Assembly: GCF_000260435.1 (NCBI RefSeq)
Contig: NZ_BACQ01000062.1
Coordinates: 1 to 64,000 of the forward strand
Direction of reading: 5' to 3'
Length of the DNA stretch: 64,000 nt
Source of the DNA: Lacticaseibacillus zeae DSM 20178 = KCTC 3804
GTDB lineage: Bacteria; Bacillota; Bacilli; Lactobacillales; Lactobacillaceae
Part shown: in pieces, positions 7,838 to 17,294 of the stretch
Layout: every line of letters begins with the position of its first letter
Position numbering within the stretch: position 1 is the stretch's first letter
The notes under the pieces: generated by a model
The model's database searches: none
Told to the model about the DNA's origin: nothing
Seen by the model: only the letters and a program-made list of their open reading frames with translations
Translations under genes and position numbers: made by a program

Positions 7838-8740
7838 TCAAGGATTCTGACTGCCGTCACGTGGCGCTGGGCCGACACCGCGACCGCTACCACCTTGACC
7901 CGGACGAACGCCTTGTTGATTTGGTGTTGCGACCATGTACTGACTGATCAGACTAACAATTTGCCGGTTTTGCGGCAAGGCGCTGTGGTTGGCGTCATCG
8001 CCAGAAACTGTAATCTGGGTGTAGTGGGCAACCTGATTTTGGAAAATATACTTACCGGCTTCGACACTTTCGATTGGCACAGTACCGTCGCCATCAAGAT
8101 TTTCGGTTCCGGCAATCGAGTAAACGGTTAAGGTGCTTGGCAACTTATCGCGACTGGTCATGAAGTCGTTCAACATCTGGGTGCGGTTGTTCGGATTACT
8201 TTCTTCAAGATTATACGGCGTTCCGATCGTCATGAGCCGGGTCATCTGCACGTCGGACTCGTTGTAATATTTTTCGAGAAAAAGCGTGAAAATGAGGCCG
8301 CCGTTACTGTGGCCAATGCCGCGGAAACGGTTGAAGTTATACGTTTTGGCGAGCTGCTTGAAGGCGATATTAAACCATGCTGCCTGTTTTTTGATATTGT
8401 TGTAGCCGTCCTTGTTGTTTTCGAACGCAACGACGATGTACGGCTCGGTGTCGCGCGCAGCGATTTTGCCGCTATAAGTCAGCGTGCCGTTCGTTTTCAC
8501 TGTGATTTTCAAAAGGCTGTGACCGTTTGTTTGATTATTGAGTTGCGTGATTAAAGTGTTGAAGCGGTCTTCAGTCGCCGAACTCCCGGGAATTAAGATG
8601 ATAGGCTGCATCCGCGAATTATGGACGACCCGCGCCGATTTGACGTTTTGGGCCATCCATTTGGTTGCAGGGAACACAACCGCGCCAATCGCAAGAATGC
8701 TGAAAAGAATAAGCAGCCATCTGCGCCAGTGTTTAATCAT
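7838..8740 (-). CDS. Alpha/beta hydrolase of the DUF915 family, membrane-anchored or secreted
   Basis: Protein of 300 aa with one N-terminal hydrophobic segment (WLLILFSILAIGAVVF) acting as signal or anchor. An alpha/beta-hydrolase domain follows: PIILIPGSSATEDRF around the oxyanion region, nucleophile elbow GHSNGG, acid DGDGTVP and histidine SGDDANHSALPQN. The C-terminus is Gly/Arg/Gln-rich (QGVRPGQGGSGRGVGPAPRDG). Family members are lipase/esterase-like but the substrate is unknown. ATG 8740 overlaps the end of the PTS IIC gene upstream by 8 nt, so the two are coupled. The frame continues upstream within the IIC gene, but those residues do not resemble a signal peptide. Confidence 0.8.
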   Translation of the reverse strand: MIKHWRRWLLILFSILAIGAVVFPATKWMAQNVKSARVVHNSRMQPIILIPGSSATEDRFNTLITQLNNQTNGHSLLKITVKTNGTLTYSGKIAARDTEPYIVVAFENNKDGYNNIKKQAAWFNIAFKQLAKTYNFNRFRGIGHSNGGLIFTLFLEKYYNESDVQMTRLMTIGTPYNLEESNPNNRTQMLNDFMTSRDKLPSTLTVYSIAGTENLDGDGTVPIESVEAGKYIFQNQVAHYTQITVSGDDANHSALPQNRQIVSLISQYMVATPNQQGVRPGQGGSGRGVGPAPRDGSQNP

Positions 8741-10049
8741 GATGATCACCGACTTTCGCTGATTCAAGACTGACGGTTTCGGCCAGCCGGACAAACGGCG
8801 CATAAATCAATACCGAGACGATTAAGCAGATCACGGCCACTACTAAGGCGACCAGATTGCCATTCGTGCCAAGAAACGCTGCCAAGGGTCCCGGTGTGGT
8901 AGTCGGCACCGTGTAAACCGAAGGCGGCATGAGACGCAGGCGGATAGCAACCCAGGCGATTGCCATGTTAACCAAGGGCGTGATCAAAAACGGCACTAAC
9001 AGAATCGGATTAAGGGTTACCGGCCATCCGATCATCACAGGTGAACTAATATTGACCAAACCCGGCAGAAGCGATAGCCCGGCAATCCGCCGTAATGGTT
9101 TGGACCTACCTACCCAAAGTGTCGCAATAATCAACGCTAATGTCATGCCAACGCCGCCAAAGCTGGCAAACGGATGGTAAATGGTATTCATGGTGATCGG
9201 GTTAGGCACGTTGAACAAATTAGCGTGTTCCAGCGCATAGTTTAAGTTCGCCGTGCCAGTCGTACTTCCTGACTGCACCATCAATGGATTAATGGGGCCT
9301 TCAATCCCGCCCCACCACATAAGCGCATTGATCGTTGTGACCAGTGCGAGCCGAAGCGACACATGTGGTATGTTCGCAGCCGGTACTTGAAAAATGACAT
9401 AGAAAAGGCCGATAAATCCTTCTGTTGACACAAGACTAAGGCCGTAAGTGATCGCGACACAACTAATCAGGATCAGCAGAGTCAACCAGGTACCACGCAA
9501 CCCGCGACTGATCAGGCCGGCGATGGTGTAGTGCTGTGAAGGTTCTTCAAAATCAGCGCGGGTGAAGCGAAACAGCCAGCCGATCAGCAAACCGAAAACA
9601 ATTGCGACGAATAAGCCACGGTAGCCGAAGTTGTTCATCTGAAATGGTGACTGAGCGTTACGCTGCGCATTAAAATTCAGGATCAAAAAAGCACCGACGC
9701 TGGTGAGCGCCGCCAGTGAATCGTCTTTTTTATAAGACCGGGCAATATACTTTGCAACGAAAAAGGCAGCCATAACGGACATCAGGTCAACGGTCACGGT
9801 TTCAATGATCAGCAAAAGCGTGCGGATTTGGTTGTAGTGAGGGATGACATTGTCGAGATTATAGATAACCGCAAAAAAACCATTGCGTGAAAAGACATTT
9901 AGTTCCAGCATCTGGGCCCACGCGCCGACCATGACAAAGGGGAAAATGACAGCAAAAGTTTGCTGAAGTGCACGATAAATGCGGTTATGCCGCAATCGAA
10001 CACTGTTTGCCACGAGCATGGGAAGCAATCTTTGCATGAGATTGCTCAT
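8733..10049 (-). CDS. PTS sugar transporter subunit IIC (lactose/cellobiose family), orphan
   Basis: Membrane permease of 438 aa with about ten hydrophobic segments. It has the cellobiose-type EIIC features WWGGIEGPINPLMV, NTIYHPFASFGGVGMTLALI and SLLPGLVNISSPVMIGWPVTLNPILL. These normally bind a beta-glucoside or related sugar, phosphorylated by IIB. No IIA or IIB lies nearby, so partners must come from elsewhere, or the protein acts alone. AAGGGAG abuts ATG 10058, so ATG 10049, 9 nt downstream of it, is taken as the start. It is co-transcribed with the DUF915 hydrolase. Confidence 0.85.
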   Translation of the reverse strand: MSNLMQRLLPMLVANSVRLRHNRIYRALQQTFAVIFPFVMVGAWAQMLELNVFSRNGFFAVIYNLDNVIPHYNQIRTLLLIIETVTVDLMSVMAAFFVAKYIARSYKKDDSLAALTSVGAFLILNFNAQRNAQSPFQMNNFGYRGLFVAIVFGLLIGWLFRFTRADFEEPSQHYTIAGLISRGLRGTWLTLLILISCVAITYGLSLVSTEGFIGLFYVIFQVPAANIPHVSLRLALVTTINALMWWGGIEGPINPLMVQSGSTTGTANLNYALEHANLFNVPNPITMNTIYHPFASFGGVGMTLALIIATLWVGRSKPLRRIAGLSLLPGLVNISSPVMIGWPVTLNPILLVPFLITPLVNMAIAWVAIRLRLMPPSVYTVPTTTPGPLAAFLGTNGNLVALVVAVICLIVSVLIYAPFVRLAETVSLESAKVGDHHD

Positions 10050-10245
10050 TACTGCCATCTCCCTTAATTTTTATTTGATGAAGTTCTATTAAGGTTATTC
10101 TAACAAATATTAGTGTAAGCGAGTAGCTTTAAGCCGGAATCTTAACGGGTTTAATGAATTGCTGAAAAAGCAGGCATGAAAACTTATTTTCCAGAATGCA
10201 AGGGTTTCCGTACCATGGTATTCTTAAGTCAGGACAGTAAACGGA

Positions 10246-10362
10246 AACGCGTTCGCTGGCGCAGAAACCTGCGTGTAAGGACCTTGGTCGCAATGACCAA
10301 AACCGGGTCATCACGCCCAAGGCCGCTTACACTTCGGTTTCTAAGCGCGCCAGCTCACGCTC
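10246..10362 (-). repeat. Hairpin repeat, copy C (full, inverted relative to copy A)
   Basis: Begins AACGCGTTCGCTGGCGCAG and ends CCAGCTCACGCTC, the reverse complement of copy A. It is the first of two tandem copies between the divergent PTS IIC and deoC genes. The 196 bp to its left (10050-10245) hold no gene; promoters for both directions are expected there but none stands out. Confidence 0.9.
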
Positions 10363-10368
10363 TACTGA

Positions 10369-10485
10369 AACGCGTTCGCTGGCGCAGAAACCTGCGTGTA
10401 AGGACCTTGGTCGCAATGGTCAAAACCCGACCATCACGTCCAAGGCCACTTACACTCCGGTTTCTAAGCGCGCCAGCTCACGCTC
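10369..10485 (-). repeat. Hairpin repeat, copy D (full, tandem with C)
   Basis: Nearly identical to copy C, same orientation, 6 bp apart. The few differences fall at paired positions in the centre (GACCAAAACCGGGTC in C, GGTCAAAACCCGACC in D). They keep the hairpin intact, consistent with selection or gene conversion on structure. Its end lies 8 bp before the deoC Shine-Dalgarno sequence. Confidence 0.9.
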
Positions 10486-10506
10486 TTAATTCTTGGAGGC
10501 GTAAAA

Positions 10507-11181
10507 ATGAATAAGAACGAAAAACCATTGGCAAAATATATTGATCACACCTTATTGAAACCGGATGCAACGCAGGACGAGATTGATGTCGTTTTGGATC
10601 AGGCAAAGCAGTATGATTTTGCCTCGGTTTGCATCAATCCTTATTGGGTTGCGCGAGCCGCGGCCAGCTTACACGATACGGATGTCAATGTTTGCACCGT
10701 GATTGGATTCCCACTTGGCGCCAATATAACGCAGACCAAAGTTTTTGAAGCCGGTCAGGCGCTTGATGAAGGCGCAAAGGAAGTCGATATGGTCTTGAAC
10801 ATCGGCGAACTAAAAGCAGGCCATGATGACCATGTTCGCGCCGATATTCAGGCAGTTGCCGATATGACCCATGCAAAAGGCGGCTTGTTGAAAGTCATCA
10901 TTGAAGCGGTTTTGTTGACTGATGAAGAAAAAGTAACGGCTTGCAAGTTGGCGGCTGCTGCCGGCGCTGATTTTGTTAAGACGTCAACTGGCTTTGCTGC
11001 GGGCGGGGCAACGGTTCATGATGTTGCGCTTATGCGGCAGACAGTCGGCGATAAGCTGGGTGTTAAAGCTGCTGGCGGTATTCACTCCTATGCCGAAGCC
11101 AAAGCGCTGATTGAAGCCGGCGCTGATCGGCTAGGGGCAAGTGCCGGGGTACAGATTTTGAAAGAAGCGGGTGAGGCATAG
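10507..11181 (+). CDS. deoC: Deoxyribose-phosphate aldolase
   Basis: Class I aldolase of 224 aa that splits 2-deoxyribose-5-phosphate into glyceraldehyde-3-phosphate and acetaldehyde, the last step of deoxynucleoside catabolism. It has [10 protein letters not shown] at the start, the Schiff-base lysine in DFVKTSTGF, and the second active-site lysine in GVKAAGGI. The length is typical for the bacterial family. The start follows GGAGG (10494-10499). It is the first gene of deoC-deoB-deoD, one base from deoB. The two hairpin repeats lie directly upstream, so the 5' leader is probably strongly structured. Confidence 0.96.
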   Translation: MNKNEKPLAKYIDHTLLKPDATQDEIDVVLDQAKQYDFASVCINPYWVARAAASLHDTDVNVCTVIGFPLGANITQTKVFEAGQALDEGAKEVDMVLNIGELKAGHDDHVRADIQAVADMTHAKGGLLKVIIEAVLLTDEEKVTACKLAAAAGADFVKTSTGFAAGGATVHDVALMRQTVGDKLGVKAAGGIHSYAEAKALIEAGADRLGASAGVQILKEAGEA

Positions 11182-11182
11182 T

Positions 11183-12373
11183 ATGGCATTTGAGCGAATT
11201 ATTACCATTGTTTTAGACTCGATCGGCATTGGCGAAGCGCCGGATGCAGCAAAGTTTCATGATACAGGCGCCGATACGCTTGGTCACATCGGCGATTATT
11301 TTGACGGGAAACTTGCGCTGCCAAACTTACAGGCGATCGGACTGGGCAATATCGCGCGGCAAACGCCAATTGCTGGCGTCGGGCCATTGGGGAGTCCCAG
11401 CGGCTATTTTGGCAAAATGGCGGAGATTTCTGCCGGTAAAGATAGTATGGACGGCCACTGGGAGATGATGGGTCTACCGGTCACCGAACCGCTTGGCTAT
11501 TTTCCTGACGGCTTCCCGGCCGATTTGATTAAACAAATCGAGGACTTTTCCGGACGCAAGGTGATTCTTAATAAGCCGTATTCCGGCACCGAGGCCATCA
11601 AGGATTATGGCGAGCAGCAGTTGAAAACCGGCGATCTCATTGTTTATACGTCGGGTGATTCAGTGCTACAGATTGCCGCGCAGACTGATGTGATTCCGCT
11701 TGAAGAGTTGTATCGGATTTGCCGCTATGTTCGCAGTATCACCATTGATGCCCCTTATCGAATCGGCCGGGTCATCGCTCGCCCATATGTTGGCACCGAT
11801 CCGACAACCTTCACCCGGACTAGTGACCGTCACGATTACACGTTGCAGCCGGATAAGCCGACGGATCTCGATCGCTTGCAAGGAGCTGGCGTACCGACTT
11901 ATGGTATCGGGAAAATCAATGATATTTTCTCGGGACAAGGCTTGGACGATGGCGTGCACACCGTCAGCAACACAGACGGCATGGACAAAACGATTGAAGC
12001 GGCGAAATCTGACCGTAAAGGGTTTATTTTCACGAATCTGGTCGACTTCGACGCCATGTATGGCCACCGGCGTAATGCCCAAGGTGATGGCGAGGCGTTA
12101 ATGACGTTTGACCGCCAGCTGGGCGATTTGCTGACGGTCTTACGGCGCGACGATTTACTCATGATCACGGCTGACCACGGGAACGACCCGACTTTCCGCG
12201 GGACGGATCATACGCGCGAATATGTGCCATTGTTGGCTTACAGCAAGCAATTCGTTGGCAATGGTGATTTGGGTGTCCGTTCACCGTTTGCTGATTTAGG
12301 CGCCACGATTCTCGACAATTTCGGCGTCCGCGGCAATCAGGTCGGCCAATCATTTCTGAGCTTGTTAAAATAA
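11183..12373 (+). CDS. deoB: Phosphopentomutase
   Basis: Metalloenzyme of the alkaline-phosphatase superfamily, 396 aa, interconverting (deoxy)ribose-1-phosphate and -5-phosphate. The metal sites are visible: [11 protein letters not shown] at the N-terminus, and [18 protein letters not shown] near the C-terminus. The phospho-acceptor threonine region is also present (GADTLGHIG). ATG 11183 starts one base after the deoC stop. GTG 11171, inside deoC, would add four residues and is less likely. Confidence 0.96.
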   Translation: MAFERIITIVLDSIGIGEAPDAAKFHDTGADTLGHIGDYFDGKLALPNLQAIGLGNIARQTPIAGVGPLGSPSGYFGKMAEISAGKDSMDGHWEMMGLPVTEPLGYFPDGFPADLIKQIEDFSGRKVILNKPYSGTEAIKDYGEQQLKTGDLIVYTSGDSVLQIAAQTDVIPLEELYRICRYVRSITIDAPYRIGRVIARPYVGTDPTTFTRTSDRHDYTLQPDKPTDLDRLQGAGVPTYGIGKINDIFSGQGLDDGVHTVSNTDGMDKTIEAAKSDRKGFIFTNLVDFDAMYGHRRNAQGDGEALMTFDRQLGDLLTVLRRDDLLMITADHGNDPTFRGTDHTREYVPLLAYSKQFVGNGDLGVRSPFADLGATILDNFGVRGNQVGQSFLSLLK

Positions 12374-12399
12374 CACAACCCAGCGAAAGGGGATCAAAC

Positions 12400-13116
12400 A
12401 TGAGTACACATATTGCAGCTCCAAAAGGCGCCATCGCGGATGTGGTGTTGCTGCCGGGCGACCCATTGCGCGCCCAATATATTGCCGAGAACTTTTTGGA
12501 AAATGCGACGCGCTACAACACCGTTCGCAATGCGTTTGGCTTTACCGGAACCTTTGAAGGCCGGCGCGTGTCGGTTCAGGCAACAGGGATGGGCATTCCA
12601 TCGATTTCGATTTATGTCAACGAGTTGATTCAGGATTATGGCGTCAAAACGCTGATTCGCGTGGGTACGGCTGGTGGCATGGGGAAAGAAGTCAAGGTTC
12701 GCGATGTCGTGTTGGCGCAAGGCTCATCGACAGACAGCAGCATCATTTTGAATACCTTTGGCGCTGGCGTGTACTTTGCGCCTTTGGCAGACTTTCAGCT
12801 ATTACGCGAAGCAGCAAATTTGGCAGATGACAGTTCGATCCGCTACCATGTTGGTAATGTACTAGGCGAAGACCGCTTCTACAATGATGAGATGGATCGC
12901 CAAAAGCTGATTGACTACGAAGTTCTGGCCACCGAAATGGAGACACCGGCGCTGTACCTGCTCGCAGCCAAGTTCCATGCGCAGGCGTTATCAATCCTGA
13001 CTGTCTCGAACCATTTAATCACAGGCGAGGAAACTACCGCTCAAGAGCGTCAGACCAGCTTCAATGACATGATCGGATTAGCACTCGGCGTGGCTAAAAA
13101 GGTTCCTGTACGTTAA
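12400..13116 (+). CDS. deoD: Purine-nucleoside phosphorylase (DeoD type)
   Basis: Hexameric PNP family enzyme of 238 aa that phosphorolyses purine (deoxy)nucleosides to free base and (deoxy)ribose-1-phosphate, feeding DeoB and DeoC. It has [15 protein letters not shown] (phosphate site), the sugar-site motif EMETPALY, and VSNHL where many DeoD proteins have VSDHL. The start is 8-9 nt after AAAGGGG. It is the last gene of the deo operon; no strong terminator is visible after it. Confidence 0.95.
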   Translation: MSTHIAAPKGAIADVVLLPGDPLRAQYIAENFLENATRYNTVRNAFGFTGTFEGRRVSVQATGMGIPSISIYVNELIQDYGVKTLIRVGTAGGMGKEVKVRDVVLAQGSSTDSSIILNTFGAGVYFAPLADFQLLREAANLADDSSIRYHVGNVLGEDRFYNDEMDRQKLIDYEVLATEMETPALYLLAAKFHAQALSILTVSNHLITGEETTAQERQTSFNDMIGLALGVAKKVPVR

Positions 13117-13307
13117 ATAACATATAAATTTTATGTATACCAGCGATGGTGCTTCAATCAAATTTTGGTTGTAACAGCAATTTAATATGCGAACAGGTGG
13201 GAAACGTGTTATTCTGTATATGGTTTCTTAAGAAAAGGTAAATGACAATTGAATTGTAAAACTCAGTCTCATGCAATTATTCAGTCTAGGAATGGAGGAG
13301 TACATAC

Positions 13308-14720
13308 ATGGTAAAATCTAAAAAAGTATGGTCAGTAACGGCGGGCTTTGTTGGTGCTGCCGGTCTGGCGGCTTTAGCAACCGGTGCTAATACTGTTTCC
13401 GCATCAACAACCGGAACAGTTAACTACAAGACCGGTGCAACCACCGTATGGAATAGTCCATCATGGAACCACGTAAAACGCTATGTAACGTTTGGCGACA
13501 CGGTGCAGCTATTAGGTAAGACAGTTGACCACAATGGGGCCACCTGGTACAAGGTTGGCGACAACCAGTGGATCCCTGAGCTCTATTTGAACGTTGACGG
13601 GAAGACTGCCCAAGTTGAAGCACCAGCATCAACTGCCAGTCAGGCACCAGCTAGCCAAGCACCGGCATCCCAGGCACCGGCAAGTCAAGCGCCTGCCAGC
13701 CAGGCGGCACCTGCAACGACTCCAGCAGCTACACAAAGTGCCAACATCCAACTTTATGTTAAGAATGTTGGCTCGGCTGTGACGGTTTGGGCAACGCCTG
13801 CATACGGTCGGGCAACGGGTCAGTATCTTGAAGGCCAGCAGTCAGTTACAGCTGTGGCTCAACAGCAAGCAAACGGTGAGACCTGGTACCAGCTTTCCAA
13901 CGGTGGCTACGTACCTGCACGCTTTGTCAGCACGACACCTGTAGCAGCGGCACCGCAATCCACAGCACCTCAGTCGACTGCGTCAAGCGCAGCTGCGCAA
14001 CCTGCACAGTCTGCTGCATCCCAGGCACCTGCCTCAAGTTCAGCAGCACAACCAAGTCAAGCGCCAGCATCCCAGGCGCCGGCTTCTAGTGCAGCATCGT
14101 CAGAAGCAAGCCAAGCTCCGGTATCACAAGCGCCTGCTTCAAGCTCAGCTGCTGAAAGTCAGGCTCCGGCAGCATCCCAGGCACCAGCTTCGAGTTCTGC
14201 TACGCAACCGGCACAGACAAGTCAAGCGCCGGCATCATCAGCAGCACCGCAGGCCCAAACAGTGCAAGTAAACAATACCAACGCAAGTAATAATGTGCAG
14301 GCGCAACCAGCAGCTTACTCAGCACCTGTAGCGCCAGCCGCAACTGACACCTCACGCTCGGCCAAGGTTCAGGCAGTTATCGCGGTTGCTGAACAGCAAA
14401 TCGGCAAGCCATATATCTGGGGCGGTAAAGGTCCTACAGGCTTCGATTGCTCCGGCTTAATGTACTATGCATTCCTTCATGGTGCAGGGGTTAACATCGG
14501 CGGTTGGACCGTACCACAAGAATCTTCAGGTACGCAAGTTTCGCTGGACGCCCTTCAACCAGGTGACTTACTCTTCTGGGGCAGTCATGGGTCAACATAC
14601 CACGTTGCGCTTTACATCGGCGGCGGTACCATGATCCAAGCACCGCAACCAGGTGAAAATGTTAAGTACACCGCAGTACAGTACTTCACACCTGATTTTG
14701 CGGTTCGTCCGAACCTGTAA
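13308..14720 (+). CDS. Secreted NlpC/P60 peptidoglycan endopeptidase with two SH3-like domains
   Basis: Extracellular cell-wall hydrolase of 470 aa. The signal peptide ends near residue 33 (TVSASTT). Two bacterial SH3-like cell-wall-binding modules follow at about 36-100 and 145-208. They are separated and followed by Ala/Ser/Pro/Gln linkers with many QAPAS units (about 105-140 and 210-340). The C-terminal NlpC/P60 (C40) domain has C381 in GFDCSGL and H432 in TYHVALYIGGG. It probably cleaves D-Glu-to-diamino-acid stem peptides. It resembles the p75/Msp1-type hydrolases of the casei group in plan but cannot be equated with a named one. Ser/Ala-rich linkers of such proteins can be glycosylated. 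It is a single gene with its own promoter region and terminator. Confidence 0.9.
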   Translation: MVKSKKVWSVTAGFVGAAGLAALATGANTVSASTTGTVNYKTGATTVWNSPSWNHVKRYVTFGDTVQLLGKTVDHNGATWYKVGDNQWIPELYLNVDGKTAQVEAPASTASQAPASQAPASQAPASQAPASQAAPATTPAATQSANIQLYVKNVGSAVTVWATPAYGRATGQYLEGQQSVTAVAQQQANGETWYQLSNGGYVPARFVSTTPVAAAPQSTAPQSTASSAAAQPAQSAASQAPASSSAAQPSQAPASQAPASSAASSEASQAPVSQAPASSSAAESQAPAASQAPASSSATQPAQTSQAPASSAAPQAQTVQVNNTNASNNVQAQPAAYSAPVAPAATDTSRSAKVQAVIAVAEQQIGKPYIWGGKGPTGFDCSGLMYYAFLHGAGVNIGGWTVPQESSGTQVSLDALQPGDLLFWGSHGSTYHVALYIGGGTMIQAPQPGENVKYTAVQYFTPDFAVRPNL

Positions 14721-14748
14721 ACTTAAATTGAATTATCTTTTTCAAAGA

Positions 14749-14778
14749 AGAGCGTCTTTTAGCGAGGCGTTCTTTTTG
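14749..14778 (+). terminator. Terminator of the NlpC/P60 gene
   Basis: GAGCGTC/GGCGTTC stem (two G-U pairs) followed by five T. Confidence 0.7.
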
Positions 14779-14885
14779 TTTAGCTTTTATTTCGGTATTT
14801 ATGTGGCCAATTTGGATTGCCATTATTTAACTTTATAATGACTAGGAAATCCCCACACCTTCTTACATCCGAGATTAGGAGTCAA

Positions 14886-14920
14886 AAAACCCTCAGGGCA
14901 GTTGTTCCCCGAGGGTTTAA
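14886..14920. terminator. Terminator at the end of nox
   Basis: AAACCCTC/GAGGGTTT stem. It can end transcription of the NADH oxidase gene on the minus strand and lies between convergent genes. Confidence 0.75.
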
Positions 14921-14960
14921 ATATTTATGTGACGCGGAGGTGAAAATGCTCAGTCAGAGC

Positions 14961-16325
14961 TTAAGCCACCGGTTCTTTATCCGCCGCATTAGCCTTCTCA
15001 ACCGCCGCCATCGCCACAGCGTTGACCCAGTTGATCGGCTGGTCGAAGTTTGGCTGGAACAGCATGTCGACCATAGCGAGGGTTTCGATGGTCATGTGGG
15101 TTTGGATGGCCAAGGAGATGACGTTGGCGCTTTGGCTGATGTCGTGTTTGGAGAAGAATGCGCCGCCTTTAACCTCGTGCGTCTTCGGATCCCAGGTCAG
15201 GCTGCACAGAACCGGTGTGGTGGTCAGCATGAAGTCTGGGCGATAGTCTTGTTCAATGGTGACGCTATCAAGTTCAAGCCCGCGTGCCTTGGCGCCTTCG
15301 GTTGTGAGACCGGATGCGGCAATGGCATGATCAAAAAGTTCAACTGCCGAACTTGCCTGTGTGCCGAGGTACTTCTCAGTCGGTGCCACAATGTTTTTGC
15401 CAACCAGAATGCCTTGACGAACAGCGTTGGTTGCCAGTGGAATATAGTCATGCTTGCCCGTTGGATTATAATGCACAGCCGCGGTGTCCCCAGCGGCAAA
15501 AATAGCTGGATCACTGGTTTGCATGTAGGCATCGGTGATGATGGCGCCATTTTGCAAGGTGTCGAGATGATCTTTAAGCAAGTCGGTGTTTGGCCGGAAG
15601 CCGGTGCATAAGATCGCAATGTCAGCGGTGTAGGTACCCTTGTCAGTTGTGACTACAGTCTCACCTTGATCATTTTTCGCGAAGCTGGTGACCATTTCGC
15701 CGAGTGCCAAGTGAACGCCATGATCGGTGTAGAGTTTTTCAACGCGATCGGTGATGGTGGCGTCAAAGTTCTTTGCCAACACCCGCGGCAGACCGTCGAT
15801 TAACGTAACCTGCTTATCAGTGACGGCATATTGTTCAGCGAGTTCGGCACCGATATAGCCGGCACCGATGACAATCGCACTCTTGATGGTTGGCGCCAGA
15901 TCTTTTAAGGTTTTGGCATCTTGCCAGTTCTTGCACAGGTGAACATCCGTGTCATGAATGCCCGGGATGTTTGGAACGATTGGAGTAGAACCGGTGGTGT
16001 AAACCAGTTTGTCATAAGTATCAGTGGTGACCTCGCCAGTGTTTAGATCCTTGACTTCAACGGTTTTGGCGTCAGGATCAACGCTTAGGACGTCATGCTC
16101 CATTTGCATATTGGCGCCAAGCTTGGCAAGTGCTTCAGGGCTGGAATAGAACATTTTGTTGGGATCGCTGACATGATCACCGACCCACAAGGCGATGCCA
16201 CAGGAGAGAAACGACAGGTTGTTGTTGCGCTCGTAAACGGTGACGTCTGCATCTGGGTGGTCGGTTAGAATCTGTTGGGTCGCAAACGTACCAGCATGGG
16301 TGGCACCGATAACAATAATTTTCAT
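14961..16325 (-). CDS. nox: NADH oxidase (pyridine nucleotide-disulfide oxidoreductase class, probably water-forming)
   Basis: Cytosolic flavoprotein of 454 aa that reoxidises NADH with oxygen. It has an FAD-binding GATHAGT at residues 7-13, the redox-active cysteine C42 in SFLSCG (single Cys, as in Nox and NADH peroxidase), a second Rossmann motif VIGAGYIGAELAE for NADH, and the FAD-closing stretch DPAIFAAGDTAAV. The C-terminal dimer domain is complete. NADH peroxidase and CoA-disulfide reductase are close relatives. ATG 16325 follows AAAGGAGC. The upstream region holds a Rex-like site, which fits NADH/NAD control. Confidence 0.9.
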   Translation of the reverse strand: MKIIVIGATHAGTFATQQILTDHPDADVTVYERNNNLSFLSCGIALWVGDHVSDPNKMFYSSPEALAKLGANMQMEHDVLSVDPDAKTVEVKDLNTGEVTTDTYDKLVYTTGSTPIVPNIPGIHDTDVHLCKNWQDAKTLKDLAPTIKSAIVIGAGYIGAELAEQYAVTDKQVTLIDGLPRVLAKNFDATITDRVEKLYTDHGVHLALGEMVTSFAKNDQGETVVTTDKGTYTADIAILCTGFRPNTDLLKDHLDTLQNGAIITDAYMQTSDPAIFAAGDTAAVHYNPTGKHDYIPLATNAVRQGILVGKNIVAPTEKYLGTQASSAVELFDHAIAASGLTTEGAKARGLELDSVTIEQDYRPDFMLTTTPVLCSLTWDPKTHEVKGGAFFSKHDISQSANVISLAIQTHMTIETLAMVDMLFQPNFDQPINWVNAVAMAAVEKANAADKEPVA

Positions 16326-16347
16326 AGATAGAACGCTCCTTTGCGTT

Positions 16348-16391
16348 TTTGATAATGATTTCACAAAGAAAGTGTAACACAATTAATTGTG
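16348..16391 (-). promoter_or_regulatory. nox promoter with candidate Rex operator
   Basis: On the minus strand a -10 TACACT (complement at 16371-16376) is followed at the start site by TTGTGAAATCATTATCA (16350-16366). Its left half matches the Rex consensus TTGTGAAAT exactly and its right half is degenerate. A perfect palindrome CACAATTAATTGTG (16378-16391) covers the spacer. Rex (redox repressor) control of nox is known in related bacteria; binding here is inferred. Confidence 0.45.
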
Positions 16392-16457
16392 CGCGGCTAG
16401 ATTGCAAGGGACCTTTTTTGTGAAAAAATAGTTAAGAAGCGTTTTCACCTTGTGCTG

Positions 16458-17294
16458 TTAATCTTGCAGCCAGCGGCCGATCATCTCTAAATGGTGCATC
16501 AGTTGAAACTTTCGGACGACGCCTAGGCCGGGGAAATGGTGATCGGCAGCGGCCTTCATGAGTGCCGCTACTCCAGCTGTTTGTGCTTGGGGATGATAGG
16601 GCAGCCAGGCGGCGAGTTGCGTGAGTATTTCGAAAAATTTGGCTTGTGGGTTGGTGAAATTTTCATTATTGACGGAGACAAAATGATGCAGTCGTAGGGA
16701 GCCATCAGTTGCGGGGTAGACTAAGTGGATCGCCAAGGCGCGTTGAGGGAAGCCGTGCTCAAAGTAGTCTGAGGTAGCGAGCGGATAGTCGGCAAAGCCA
16801 ACGCCGGGCAACATGTCGGGTGGGTATTGATAAAACTCGTCTTGCAGCAAGCCGTACGCCGACGTATGCGAATAGACGGTGAAATGGTCATTGAGATACA
16901 CGGCGCGCCGCAGAGCTAACTGCCGAACCCGTGCTTCATCCGGCACTAAGGCGAGTTGGCGGCGTGCCAGCAGTTTGGCCTGGGCAGCGGTGGTGGCAAT
17001 GATCAATGGTGCTGGCTGGGCATCAAAAATCCGCGCGACTTGCACTGATGGACTCAACATCTGCAAGTGCCGCGGCGTTGCCAATAATCGATAGGTGCCG
17101 ACTTGCGGATTCTGAATGACGTAGGCCGTGTGGGCAGTTTTCGTTAGTGCCTGCGTGGTCTTGGTCAAGCCGGGGATGTCTTTGACAGGTTCAAGCACCG
17201 GAATGACGGTCGCAGGTAGTCGCTGGCTGTTCGCCAAGGCGGTGATCGCTGCCAAGTCGTATAATTTTCCGCGAATGATAGGGAAATAGTTCAT
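16458..17294 (-). CDS. sce7725-like protein of unknown function
   Basis: Soluble protein of 278 aa. The start MNYFPIIRGKLYDLAAI resembles the conserved N-terminus of the sce7725 family (a Y-FP-RG-K motif followed by an L-A stretch), named after a Sorangium protein and not functionally characterised. A family-like middle shows VYSHTSAYGLLQDEFYQYPPDMLPGVGFADYPL and then H-L-Y at AIHLVYPATDGSLRLHHFVS. There are no membrane segments. The ATG overlaps the stop of the nuclease-like gene upstream (ATGA), so it is the third member of a translationally coupled set. Family assignment is from memory of the N-terminal motif only. Confidence 0.55.
   Translation of the reverse strand: MNYFPIIRGKLYDLAAITALANSQRLPATVIPVLEPVKDIPGLTKTTQALTKTAHTAYVIQNPQVGTYRLLATPRHLQMLSPSVQVARIFDAQPAPLIIATTAAQAKLLARRQLALVPDEARVRQLALRRAVYLNDHFTVYSHTSAYGLLQDEFYQYPPDMLPGVGFADYPLATSDYFEHGFPQRALAIHLVYPATDGSLRLHHFVSVNNENFTNPQAKFFEILTQLAAWLPYHPQAQTAGVAALMKAAADHHFPGLGVVRKFQLMHHLEMIGRWLQD

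Noticed and set aside
10176-10514. Open frame of 112 codons upstream of deoC
   Set aside because: It runs through two copies of the hairpin repeat and gives a duplicated Arg-rich product; it has no ribosome site and is explained by the repeats.
13160-13240. WalR-like box before the NlpC/P60 gene
   Set aside because: One TGTAAC half-site with a poor second half; too weak to report as an operator.
13620-14280. CRISPR-like or minisatellite array in the QAPAS linker
   Set aside because: The repetition is at protein level with varied codons and no regular spacer; it is a low-complexity linker inside a complete gene.
14817-15611. Long plus-strand frame of 264 codons
   Set aside because: Antisense to nox, whose domains are complete on the other strand; composition is that of a shadow frame.
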